A DNA stretch of 20,563 nucleotides from Lingula anatina (taxonomy: Eukaryota; Brachiopoda; Lingulata; Lingulida; Lingulidae): assembly GCF_001039355.2 (NCBI RefSeq), contig NW_019775971.1:129623-150185 (forward strand), in the 5' to 3' direction. The notes under the pieces were generated by a model. The model had not been told where the DNA came from, searched no databases, and worked only from the letters and a program-made list of their open reading frames with translations. The translations under genes and the position numbers were made by a program. How positions within the stretch are numbered: the first letter of the stretch is position 1; each line of letters opens with the position of its first letter. Shown here piece by piece: positions 1 through 13,166 of the stretch.

Positions 1-3000
1 CCCCCCCCCCCCCCCCCCCGCTACGGGTCTGATATCACCTACGCATGTTAGCAGGAGCTCTTGGTCTTTACTACAGAAAAACTGGAGCCAAGGCGGTGTA
101 TAAAGCCCCCTTTACACCTTTCTGCGCCCCGTAGTACGGTCCGTTTGAGAGTAAAAAAAAACAAAACAATCTTTACATGCTGATCATTGAGCCTTCATTT
201 TGCAACCAGAGCGATGCTCGTGCCTCCTGTCTTCGACCACAGCGATGCCAGTTTCATGGTCGGACAAAGGACGTAGAAATGAGGTCGTCCAGTGTAGGGG
301 TGGGGTGGGGGGGGGTTGTACAGCATTTTCACAGTTTGTATGAAGCAACATGCCTCTGCTGCTTTTTAAAAGAAACTTACACGAAGCCTATATAAAGGAC
401 GGCATCGAGGTCGGGTTGGACAAGAGAGTTTTAGCCTGCAAACTTGGCTCAACAAAAGACCTAAGTTTCTACTTGGACGCAAGATAAATCAGTAGTATAT
501 GTAGTACTGTTATCCCCATCTTGGATCCAAGCAATATCTGACTGGATTGATATGGATACATGCATGTCTTAAACTTAAAAAGCACGTTCCATTTAGGGTC
601 TAAATGTTAATACTGTTTTCGGGATAAAATTACTTTGTGATAAACCGACCTAATGTCTATATTGATATACAGCACGGATGGCGAGAACCAAATTTATAAA
701 CCGACTCACATGGCTTAATGGTAACATTAAAAAGGTCATGTTAAGAGACACTTAAGTTTCTTTGACTATAGAAACGATGAAAACTGTCAAAGATGGAGGT
801 TTCATAAAATTAGCATATATCAAGGATCAGCAGTTAGAAATACAAACTCGGTTCATTTTGAAATGTAGACTGTTAGTTTCAACGGCGTTACCTCAAAAAC
901 CTTTAGGGTCGAGTTATTGTTTCCATGGAAATAAAAGATACAATGTAGTAGTTTTTAAAATGGCAATGTGAAGCCGACACCATTGCGTAAGTGATAATGT
1001 ATAAAGTCAAAAACGTGCGATATCCCCAACTTTTTTACACACCGCATATACATGTACCTTGTATTCAGGTAAGAACATTAATGGTACTATGGGACATAAA
1101 AGGGGCTAGGAAGGGCAGGTGATTCTGAGCCTGGTTTAGTGGACAGAAATTCCACAGCTTTTCAAAAGGTGAGGATGGCTTTCTTTTTCTTCTTCCATGT
1201 GTTATTTCGTTCACTGTGTTGTAACGAAAATTGTTGTAAAGATTAGGCTACTTACGAAGGAACTGAAGACAGCGCACAGGACAGTATCAACTGATTTATT
1301 TACGGTATCAATTGGCTTTTATATTAAAATATTCACGTTGTTTTCCACTGGACCAGCACTGTGCCGAGTTCATAAAGGACATGGCGCCCGTGAAAATTTT
1401 GATCTATTATACTGCTACCTGATTCGCAATATTCTTTTGAATGACGAGGATTTAACAATTAAATCATTTTTGATGCTGGGTATGACTAAACAAATGAGCC
1501 TTTTATGTTTATGTAATAGGGCCGAAACATAGGGCCGAACGTACTATCCAGTATACATGTAGATCTAGTATAGAAATATAGCATACATGTAGCTTTAACA
1601 TGAAACTCTCATCAAATGGACACACTTTGAATATTTATTTGTCCTCTCAAATACTGATAGGTCTGAAATGTATTCTTTGAAAAGAATAATGAATAAATCT
1701 GGATATTTGGATGAAGGGGGACACATTAGAACTACTGTTATTAGTTAAACATGTAAGTTGAGCACCACGTGTTTAAAATTGAAAAGGATTATGCTTCGTG
1801 AACTTGGATGTGGACAGTCGGCCTTTATACCACAAGTATCACATTATAGTTTATCTAGCAGTTTGTCTGAAAAGGTAAAGCAACAGAATGATCGTCAAAA
1901 TAATTATCATGCGGTATAATTCCTGTTACTGGGACATAGTTTCAAAGCGAAATTGATCTGTAAAAGTTGTTTGGAACGAAACTTATTCTATGTAACTAGT
2001 ATTTGTGCACGTAGGTATGGTGTATTGACACTTAAGCATGATGAAGTTAATTGCTTACATCTATATTCATTATACTTTTAACATTTAAAGCAGGATATGA
2101 TAAACAATTATACTGCGTGTCTAGTGTATTGCAAGAATGAACATCATTATCAGGAATTCTGATTGCTATTTATTGGAATAAGAGTCATCCCATAAGCGAC
2201 CTAGAATATGCTCCATCACCGCCAACCTCGACAGTATTTTAATTTTCTTTCCTCATGTTTTGCCCCTGTGTTAAACCCCGTTTACCACAGCAAACTATGT
2301 TGTATTAAGAAAATGAGGAAATGGACCCCACCAAGCAATTAAACTTCAAGCTACCTTTTATATTGTCATTTTTCCCCCCATAAACACAGCGTGACGTGGT
2401 GAGTACGTTTCTGTTAAGGAAGACATCAACTCCAATAAAAAAGCAATCAAACTCTGTATAATGTTTTCTGATGTTGCGGTGCACTATATGCTTTTGCGCA
2501 GAAAACTAGATTCAGGTTAAGAAATAGCTGTTTTTTTTTTTTTTTTGATAATTTGAATAAAACGTGCGACACGGTATGCGGTTATTCAAGTTCCTTATTT
2601 GCGACTTATTGCCCAATCATACTATGTACATGTAACATTAATGTAAAGATCCTCTCCATGTTTGGTTAGCTAGTTGCACACTATTGGGGTATCGCCTTTT
2701 AAAATGCGTGATCCGGTGTTTTCATCTGATATTTTCAGCCCATATCAACACAAATGCTGATAATACAAAGTAGAATTTCAGAATCAGTAGGATTATAGTC
2801 TACCTTACACATGATAAATTTACATTATGTGGTATCCATGAATAAAACCCCCAATCCATAACGCGGTGTGAATATTCTGTGTCGTAAGCTGTAGGAAAAA
2901 GTGCTGTAGGCCTCCCCGACTCCCCAGGTTCAAAAGAGTTTTTTAGTCTTTATGTATTTGACTAAAACCAAGTCAAAAGCAAATTTTCGGCGCTGGAGGT

Positions 3001-3271
3001 CGACGATGGGGGAAGGGATGGAAGGGGGTATCTAACAAGAAACAATATGCTACTGGGGTGGGTAACAGCAAACCCCTGTACTTGTAGATGGTCAAAGGTT
3101 ATTAGGGCGGCTGGAAGCAGCGGAGCATAACTCTACTTGCATATTTTTTTCTGAATTTAAATTGCCCGTGACACTGGTGAATGCACTAACCAATGTATTG
3201 TAACCAAATGTCCCACTGCTGTGATGATAATGTAAAACATACACATTTTCTGCTGCATATGTGAATGTATT
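1..3271. other. Upstream region without a recognisable gene
   Basis: AT-rich sequence. The longest frames (for example 1197-1532) show no domain, no repeated structure and no splice partners, so I do not call them. It holds a poly-C run at 1-19, a G-rich tract at 297-315 and a poly-T run near 2530. Confidence 0.6.
297..315 (+). other. G-quadruplex-type tract
   Basis: GGGG-T-GGGG-T followed by nine G. It contains four G-runs of at least three with minimal loops, which meets the usual intramolecular quadruplex pattern. Confidence 0.6.
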
Positions 3272-3278
3272 TATATAA
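3272..3278 (+). promoter_or_regulatory. Candidate TATA box of the subtilase gene
   Basis: TATATAA lies 39 bases before the ATG, which would give a very short 5' leader. The same stretch ends in TTCACAG at 3284, so it could instead be a splice acceptor of a leader exon whose upstream part is not seen. The sequence alone does not decide. Confidence 0.35.
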
Positions 3279-3310
3279 TTCACAGGTGAAAGAAACAACG
3301 AGAGTACACC

Positions 3311-3368
3311 ATGTTGTGTCACACGACCCTGGTACTGTATTGTCTATGTCTTGGATTGATTTCACAAG
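3311..3368 (+). CDS. Subtilase exon 1: signal peptide
   Basis: Encodes MLCHTTLVLYCLCLGLISQ, a hydrophobic leader with a small and polar end typical of secretion signals. It ends in phase 1 at a GTAATC donor, so the signal peptide is on its own exon. Confidence 0.88.
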
Positions 3369-6300
3369 GTAATCATTTTCTTTGCAAAAATCAGACAAAT
3401 GTGATTTTACCAAACCGTTTTGGAAACGGTGACCCAGAGCACAGTCTTTATCTGTCCTGATTAAATAATAATTCTATTTGTCTTTTGTCTGACGAAATCC
3501 TGGTAATGTTTCTATTCGTCAAAATTTAAAGTAAGAAAACTTGATGTTAAAGATGAGTAAACCCACGTCTTTGTTGTTCAACAGGGATGGCTGTGAACCT
3601 TTGGCCTCAGTGGTTGGTAGGAACCACAAACAATAACAACAACAACAACAATAATTTCGGTAAGTTAATCTTATCTTTTCTTGTCTTAGCGTAAACTATT
3701 ATAAAGGTATTGCGATGTTCTGGATTATTCTAATGACGACTTATTATTCTAGGTTACTAATACGTTGAAACTTTCTAAAGATTTCCAAATATACTCAAAA
3801 ATTTATAAATATTTTAATTGAAAAAAGACACCAGTATATAATTACTATGAGGTTTTGTACATATATTAAATAAGGCGTTTATAATACTCTCTAACGATGC
3901 AATAAGTTCTATTTTTATCTGTACGCAGGTGGTCCTTGGTGGCTGCTACCGGCAACCACCACCACTGCCACCACCACCAACAACAACAACCCTCCCAGCA
4001 GCAATAGTAAGTCCCTTATTTATTATCAAAATTCTTTGTTGGGATTCAAGGGAAAGTTTCCTGATTGTGATAATTGATATTAGTTTAATTCTAAATGCAA
4101 TTGACTTTTATTGCACTGAATTTGGTATTTAAAGGACAATGTTCATGTAAAAATCCATTTCTCGAATTTTGAAGATTCAGCACTCAATCTATACACTAGA
4201 GGTATGTTTTAATCGATCCCCGCCATTTAAAAATTATAAAAACAATCTATTAATAGTAAAAAAGCATTTTAGTAAACCTCACCTCAATATGCATAAATGA
4301 AGCAACAGATCTGGGTCACGTGGTACTGTGACGACAATCACGATAAAGGTCTATGAGACTCAACTGAGCTGCATGGTGCAAACAGACAGAATGATTTTGG
4401 AAAGTTGTGTTGAACGGAGTTGAGCAATTTTCTTTATGCCTCAGTGTGTTGCCGTGGGATTCACAAAAATTGAAGCACTCCTTGACTATCTTTCTTTATC
4501 TGTGACGGTCTTCCGTGACTAACTTGCTAACTTTGGTGACAATAGTTGCGATCCTCGCGATCTCGGTCACCTGAGGTGTTTTAGATCATATCAAAAGCTG
4601 ATAGTCTTTTAGATACTGTCATCAGTTGGCAAGCTTACTAATTGCTGATGCATTTTTAAATTCATTGTATTTGACCAAGAGCTCGTTAACAATAAAACCT
4701 GTTAATTATGCACCGCTGCAATTCCCAAGCCAGGTAATAACAGGTATGAAACTCGTCTTGGTGGGCTTTCATATTTTTCAATATATCTCATTTATTTCAT
4801 GGGGTTATTTTATTGGTATTTGTAAATGACGTTAAATATCAATACTTAAACAATTAAGAGAGAACAGTTTCATTAGCTCTGTATGTATATATTCAAATTC
4901 TTGTTTTTCTTTTTATCAAGAGCTTGTAAAATATGTGGGTATTACCTCCAATATATAAAAAGAAAAACAAGACTTTGAATTAAACAATTAAGTTCTAACA
5001 CGGTCGCGAACATTAATAAAAGAAATTGCTCTCAGGGTATCTTGAAGCTTCCGTGGAAGAAAACGTGTTGAGGAAAAACAGGAAAAAGAGCGTTATATTA
5101 AAGAAAAAATGGGAACTGCTGTAATAAAATGGTTCGTTATCCTAATTCGTTTATGCTTTGAGGATTTGTTTCTGAAGATTATTTCATCTGAAATATTAAA
5201 TAATTTAAAAGATTGATCATTTTATAACTTGAAACGCAAATTCTGCGTCAGTACGCAATTTTTTTTTTTTAAATTTGTAAGCTTATAACACCGTGCTATA
5301 AAGATCTACTCAAGAAAAAAATTTGCTTGGGTAAAATTGAGTACGGAATGAACTGGAGACACTTGGCTTGTCATTAAGTTTACACGAAAATATGTCAGGT
5401 AACTTTATACTGTCTTTGAAAGAGTAAAGATTGAAAGATAATTTTAGACAAACTTTGACGGGGGAAATACCTACAAAGAGTAATGGGCTATTTCGCCAAC
5501 ATCTTGTTGAAAATTTTACACTGCAATTCTATTCAAATAAGCTAAGGAACTAATTGCCAAATTAATACTCTCATCACATAACAGGGGGGTAACCAGACCT
5601 GCAAAAATTGTACGCACATATTTAAAAAGATTACAAGCACATACAGCAAAATGTAGACTTACGCAAAACATGAAGGACAGCGTAATCACAGCAAATGTAC
5701 CTCATATAGTAGCTTAATTTCCATTAATAATAAAATCATCATTTAAGTCAAAAATATTCTTGCGATTTAATAACTATTTTAATTTACCCAGAACGGTATA
5801 TTTATTTTAAAGGCGGTTAACTGAAATATAGTTTTATGATTTGTTTGTGAAAATTGCCCATGTCACCCTGTTAGTTTGGAGGTCTAAGCTGGATCAAGTC
5901 CGTGTTAAAATTCCTATGAAGTTGTGCAGGAAAAATTCTTCCTTTCTTTCTCTAGCTCCTCGATAAACCTGGTGTTCAGATTTTATCTAGTACCCCCAGG
6001 TCTACGGGAGCTGCGCTTTGTAACTAACGCACAGGTAGATTTTTACCTGAGATAACTGGAGTAAAGCTTAGATAGAGAGTGCGTTCGATACAAGCAAGAC
6101 AAATTGAATGCCATTTAACCCTCTAATTAAGAGGTAAAGGAAGTTCCAGTTAGATGGATGATTAAGATAGGACTTGTAAAGGTAACGGGCATTGTTTACC
6201 TCAGTTTAATAAAAGTATGCAAGACGGAGTGTCAGCGGTTTAATAAAATAAATTGAATTTCACAAATAACATGGACCTCATATGCAATAATCAACATTTC

Positions 6301-9095
6301 CCTTAACTCATTCAAATGCAGTGTTTTATACAACTTGGGATAACCATAATGAAATGCTTGTTAAAGAAATGACTAGACGGGAAATGGTTTTACACAGCTT
6401 CACGAGGATTTAGACCCCTCGGGTAAGAGATTTGAATGAGTATAAACTTTTATCAGAAGCCAGAGAAGTCATCTTACAGGTAGACAATGCAGCTCAGTTT
6501 GACAGCTAAGCACGCTCTGTTCTCCAGTGGCTCGATTGTCGTCATTGGACCACGTGACCACGTAGCTCATTAACTCCCAGGCCGAGCAAATAGGACGTTT
6601 TTTAAAGCCAAAAATTTACAAAATGAGCTTTTAATTTGTGTATTTGGATAAAGATATCGTTAGTTGGGCATGTTTTCTGAAGAATATGTTCCGTTCAGGC
6701 CATTCTGACGGCATGAAGCAAACCCTTTAAGTTATAACACATGTATGTTATAAATAAAAAAAATGCCACTGACTAAATACCCCGGTAATGGGTTTTGGTT
6801 ATTTATTTGATATAGTTTCTGAGTATTTTATACGATATCACTATGTATGTATTTATTTTGAAAGGTTTCGACTGGTTCCAACGCGTCTTCAACAACAAGA
6901 ATGGAGGACAGAAAACCAATGGCAACAACAACAATAACAATAACAACAACAGCAACAAAGGTGGCAACAATCCAGGTCCGTTGGCGTCCTAACAGTGAAT
7001 GGCAATGTCTTTTTTTATCATTCATCATCATCATTCTAAATTCGTCGCCATTATTCAGAAATGATCCTTTTCAATAACATTTACCAAGTTACATTAATCC
7101 TTTCAACCTAGTTTATGCCACTTTCATGGCAGAACTTTTTGCCAGATTGTTTTTAAACGGTTTAGTTAGTGTTACATAATGGAATAAAGAGTAAGTTAGA
7201 CTGTAGAGTCAACAGTTTATGTCAATACATAACAAGTGTTTCATTTACTTCCTTTTCAGCTTGGCTTCCCGATAGTTTGTTTGGCGCAGGGGGAGCACCC
7301 TCGCCACCAGCTGGCGCCTCAATCCGTGCAGCTAGCATTAAGATAAAGCCGGCAATGGTCAAAAAGAAGCTGCGTATGGCGATGAAACCCGCCGGAGACG
7401 GTCACTCTTATATCATAAAACTGAAAGAAAACGCAATAGGTGGGATATGAGAGCCTTCATTGTTTTCAATATTATAATCAAACATATCTACTTTTTGAGG
7501 TAGACGTTTTAAGATGTGTAACATCGGGAAAAATCCATAGGTTAATATGAAACAATATGGTTAACATTTTTTGTGCAACCATTTGAATTTGACGGTCAAA
7601 GTTAAGACTTTTTTAAGATTGCCTTATATATCAATTACTATGAACGCTAATCTGCATCGGCATCAGCATCGGCATCGGTTTATGCTAAAATATCATTATT
7701 CTTAAATCTAACTCCTAAACTACTGGACTATGCTATATAATGTAGACTGCCTGATTGGTTTCTGCTCGAAGACAAAGGCAAACTGATTAAAACGTGTATC
7801 ATGTACATGTACTTTGCAACAAATGAAATTTTACTGAAAACGATCTATGTCAACATTTCCCTTATCAAGGAGTCCATTTCTAGAGTCGAAACTGAGCCTT
7901 AAAGGTATGATTTTGGGCTAATATTTTTTGCAGTTGGAGCGGCAGTAGTTAACATGGGAGATGCAATTCGAAAGAACAGCAAAAATATATTTGCTGCAGG
8001 AGTGAAAAAAGTAACAACAGTGGGGAGGAAAAAATTCCTTAAGGTCCGAGCGGAAAAACGGTACGAATCACTTCCGTTGTTTTGTATATACAGTTTCATA
8101 TATGTACTATTCAATACCACAGTGGAATACTATGCATAGCCGAAATTGCATTGACTTCTATATACAGGGGGGTATGTTAAGGTATTTTAAACAGATAAAC
8201 AAACTGCTCCGAACACAATATGAGGCTTGAACTTAAACGGGAACATTTCTTTAAAAAAACAAGGGTAATACGTAATCAAGGTTGAACATTTAAGTAAATT
8301 GCTTAATATTTGTAAATTGATCAAAATATGATTGATTGGTTTCAGTGCTGTAGAGGAGGTGTTGAATTTCAATGAGGTGGAATACATTGAACAGGATGTG
8401 CAAGTTTCGGCGGCTGCGTATTGCGCTACCGAATCAAACATTGCTTCCTGGGTAAGTTGACATAAAGATAATCAAGATATTTAAACTATTTGTTTCTCAT
8501 ACCATTTTCTTTTAATGAGGGGGGGGGGGGAAGATGGATTTTTTCATTTTCACGTTTTCAGTGCTTTCATCAAATTTTATCGCATTTTTAGACAAAAGTT
8601 GTTTGTCTATTTTTAAATTTTTTTTATTCATTTTCGGTGGGGTTAGACAAACATTTATGTGAAAATTAACAAATGCTATTTATTTAATCAAACAAATTCA
8701 CAACACCCTACCTTATTTTGATATCATGTTCTCATATTCTTTTCTATCGAGAGAGAGGGAGGGAGAGCATTGCAGTCTTCCATGTTCCATGTTCAGCCTG
8801 TACCGCATACTTGTATTCCGTATATCTAAATATCTTCATGGGCATCTGCCATTTTTGTAGTTTATTATGGCTTTTCCAGTATATAATAGATATATTTATT
8901 GTGCTAGAACCAATAAAGATTATTAAAAAGAATATTTGATATTAACCATCATATACCCATTGTTCAACGTTGAAGTATTACTTTGTCAATTACTCTATTT
9001 AACCGTGATAGGGTAAGGACAGTCTTGACAAGCGAAACGCCGTTATGGACAATAAATACAGTCCTCTGGGTAAGTTAAACTAGATAGGATGTGTT

Positions 9096-9160
<65 letters not shown>

Positions 9161-9596
9161 TGATAGTGATGCGTTTTAACATTTGCACCAAAAAAAAAAA
9201 AAAGAAAGAAAGAAAGAAACAGAGAAAGAAAAAAGTGACACCCTTTGTGATATTGGCATCTGCTTGAAGGTTTCAAGAAAACTGAAACCGGTGTTTGTTT
9301 TTTCCTGTGATTGGGGTGGGTTGGTGAGACTGAACGGGGTCACTTAATTAGTCTCATGAGCCACCAAATAATGTTATACGTGGTAAGCTTAATTGTTGTA
9401 AATGGCATTTTCAGGAAACGACGGCGCAGTCGTAAGGACCTACGTTGTTGACAGGTGGGTGGTTTCTTTTGCTTTGGAAGGTTTCTTATAAGTTCGTACA
9501 GGTTTAGAATCCAGCTTGCGTTTTTAATGACATTTTTACAATGAATGGATACACATATTGTTAAGAATTTTAATTGACATTATCATTGATGCATCT

Positions 9597-9668
<72 letters not shown>

Positions 9669-11170
9669 GTATTAAGAGGGCATTCACAACAGATGATCCG
9701 CGGATCAAATATGGCGGACCCTACATGAAAGAAAAGCCGACTAATTCGCTGATGGTCTCCCCGTTCGTCCTTGCAGGGATCGTGTAATGGCAGGTGTGAA
9801 GGCGGGGAGACCATCAGCGGATTAGTCGGCTCTTCTTTCATGTAGGATCCGCCATATTTGATCCGCGGATCTGTAAATCCAAGGATCATGTGTTATGTAT
9901 GTCCTCTTAGTGAATATTTTTTCAATAACTTGTTGTAGTGGAGTTCGACAAGACCATGATGAATTCACAGGTCGGCTGATATTGGGGGTAAGAGTCAAAC
10001 GCCTTTGTATTTATGAAATACTGTTACATTTAATAATAATAATAATGATTTAAAGAATAAATAAATACATCGAGTAGAAGTGCAGTAAGAAAAGTACAAA
10101 GTGTTACTTATCAAAATGTTTCAGTTTATAAAGCATTGAAAACATTCAATTTTCTTTATTTCTATTGTTTTACTAGTTATATGTATGCACATGTGCAACA
10201 AGCGGATGTGTTGTGCGTAGACTCATCGTAACATACGCAAAAAGCAAAAGAGAGCCCTGTACTTTATGTACATTTGTACTGTAGTTATAGAAGTTGGAGG
10301 CACATTTGGCGCTAGACATTGTCAGCTTGTTTATACTAAACATTTAATTTACCTGGGAAATTTCAGCTAAATTACATTCCATTACCAAGGTAGACAGTAT
10401 CCAAAACCGTTGACAAATTTACAATCCATAGTTCCATTTTTGCAAACTTTCTACGTTTGAATGGACTCTTACGTGGAAATGGCTAAAAGATTCTTCTCAA
10501 TGGTAACACAGCCATTCAAAATTCGAAACCATATTTATCAATCATGATACCAATAGCTTTGTACAGAATCTCGTCCCACCTTCGCATATTAAGATTCAGT
10601 GAAGAGAAATTAAATATTGTTATAAAAAGGTCTAGCGCACAATGTAAGTCTTAACATAATTATAAACTCCGTGTCGTTTAATAATGAATTCTTAAAAGAA
10701 TTCAATCCTTCTCCAGCCGAGTTACACAAACGACAATCCGCAGCCATCCAGTGGGGAAGATCAGTTTAATCACGGCACATTAGTTGCAAGTGAGTAGGAC
10801 TTAGGTCGCATTCAGAACAGTGGACTAACTAGTCTGCGGATCAAATATGGCGACACACTTTTAAAAAAACTTATCGTCTAATCCCTGAATAGACACTGAT
10901 TAGATTCCATGTGGGGTTTACGCAACAAGCATAAGTGGGTCGACCATATTTGAACCGCGGACTAGTCAGTCCTTTGTTCTGGATGCGGCCTTTATGACCA
11001 GTGCATACATATATTCTTCAGTTACCTTAGTAAGTATTAACAAATATGTTACATATACCTGCTAAGAGGTGTCTTGTTACGTATTACCTACTTCTATCGT
11101 TTCTGCACTGATGCTAGATACATGTACCCTTATCTCTCGTGAAATCCATCCTGATCAATATGACTCATTC

Positions 11171-11207
<37 letters not shown>

Positions 11208-13166
11208 CTTTATTGAAATATTGCAACCCGAAGGTTGAAGTGATACATATATATTTTTATTTATTTATTTATTTTTAAATGACATTTTTATTTACGTCAG
11301 AGAAGCCTGGTCATTTTTGGCCCTGTTGCACTCTATAGTCGCTCTCACCTCCCTGGGGAGGATTCTATCAACAATCACAAACCAAATGTTTTGTATATTT
11401 TCTTTCTGACACCCAGGTGCCATCGCTGGAAATCTTTACGGCGCATCAAATAAAGCCACCCTTGTTTCGGTTCGAATTCTGGATGGCCAGGGAAACGGTT
11501 TCACGTCGTAAGTCTATGACCGCATTCACAACAGCGAACTTACAGGTCCGCGGATCAAATACGGCGACCCACTTAAAAAATTGCCACATAATCCCCTAGG
11601 ATTACGGAGGGGATTACGCGACAAGCATTCAAGTCAGTCCGCTATATTTGATCGGCGAATCTGTTATTAGTCCGTTGCTGTAAATGCGGCCCTTAAGTTT
11701 CATAAACCCCATTATGATATTACATTACTTGAGTAGAGTTTCAATGTCTTTTTTACACTGTCATTGTAATATCTCTTTGACATTTATAGGATTCGTCACC
11801 TATGGTATATCATTTAAGAAAAATCTGTTGTTTTAAAATTCATTACAAGCAGTATAACGCTTTAAAGAGAAATAAAAACTACTATTTCTGTTCCTATTTC
11901 AAACTCGGTCTTTGCATAAATACATTGTTTGTTGTATCATTGAAATGTAGTTTTAAAACACTTTCTGACTTGCAAAACTCTCGAGCAAAAAGTGACATGC
12001 CGTGAAACATTACAAAACATGACAAAAGTTTAGCTTGACGCAGAAACTAAGCTAAATGAGCCATTCACAACTAGGTTCTAGGTATAAGAATTACTCTTTT
12101 CTATCATCTTACTAGTATCTAAAGAGGCCACAAAAATGTTATAGAACATCCTCTACATTTTAGTGATTTGGTTACCGCCATAGGGTACGCAATCACTGAC
12201 TGCGGGCAACAACAAGGAATTAGATGTACCATCAAGTAAGTGCCTTTGTACAAACGACGTAGCAATTGCCCCTTTCACTCAAATAGCTCTACAGTGGCAG
12301 ATTCTAAGTATTAGTGAGTAGTTTGTCAGTTTTGGCCTCTACCGCCTTCTATCTAGATTTAATATAACCAAAGAATCGCTTAGTTACAGTTTCCAAGCCG
12401 TTGCCTTAGTTGCATTTTGTTCTATGAATCGCTGTCTCTGTGACAACAATACAGTTTTTCGCCTATTTTTTTCTTTTGCCTTAGAGTGCGTTTTATTGTC
12501 CACTCCCGTCATTGTTTTTTCCTCATTTTGTAGGCTTGTGTTCGGTTTCAGTAAGCTCTTGCTCGCTGAAGCCCATATGCAATGTATATTAAAACCAAAT
12601 AAGTAAAATAGGTAAAAGCGATAGTACATGTATTCGTGAAAAAAAAAAAAAAACACAACATGTTCAACAAACATAAAGTAAATGATACAAGATGTAAAGC
12701 GACCAGTTCATATTCGTCTTTATAACTTCCAGCCTTTCATTATCCGGGGGAGGGACTTCCCAGGCTGCTGCAGATGCGATTGAACAGGCAGTACAGGCTG
12801 TGCGTATACACATATGACATACACTTTTTGGGATAATAAGTGACTGTATTTATTCTGCGCTTTTATCATAAATGACATAATTTATTATNGTAAAATAGGT
12901 AAAAGCGATAGTACATGTATTCGTGAAAAAAAAAAAAAAACACAACATGTTCAACAAACATAAAGTAAATGATACAAGATGTAAAGCGACCAGTTCATAT
13001 TCGTCTTTATAACTTCCAGCCTTTCATTATCCGGGGGAGGGACTTCCCAGGCTGCTGCAGATGCGATTGAACAGGCAGTACAAGCTGTGCGTATACACAT
13101 ATGACATACACTTTTTGGGATAATAAGTGACTGTATTTATTCTGCGCTTTTATCATAAATGACATG

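Noticed and set aside
1-19. Poly-C run at the window start as a telomere or origin signal
   Set aside because: A homopolymer with no repeat unit; more likely low-complexity sequence or a sequence-end effect.
1197-1532. 111-codon open frame upstream of the protease gene
   Set aside because: No signal peptide, domain, repeat or biased composition, and no convincing splice sites tie it to other exons. The length is not surprising by chance.
7655-7680. GCATCG hexamer repeat as a possible CRISPR or regulatory array
   Set aside because: Only about four short, direct units with no spacers, inside an intron of a eukaryotic gene; a plain microsatellite.
9536-9889. Minus-strand 117-codon frame ending in a Tyr-Ile run
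   Set aside because: It lies across the TA microsatellite and MITE copy 1; the Tyr-Ile run is just translated TATA repeat.
11508-11700. MITE copy 3 as an introner-type element that created intron 12
   Set aside because: The intron continues for about 470 bases beyond the element to its acceptor, and the element ends do not coincide with either splice site.
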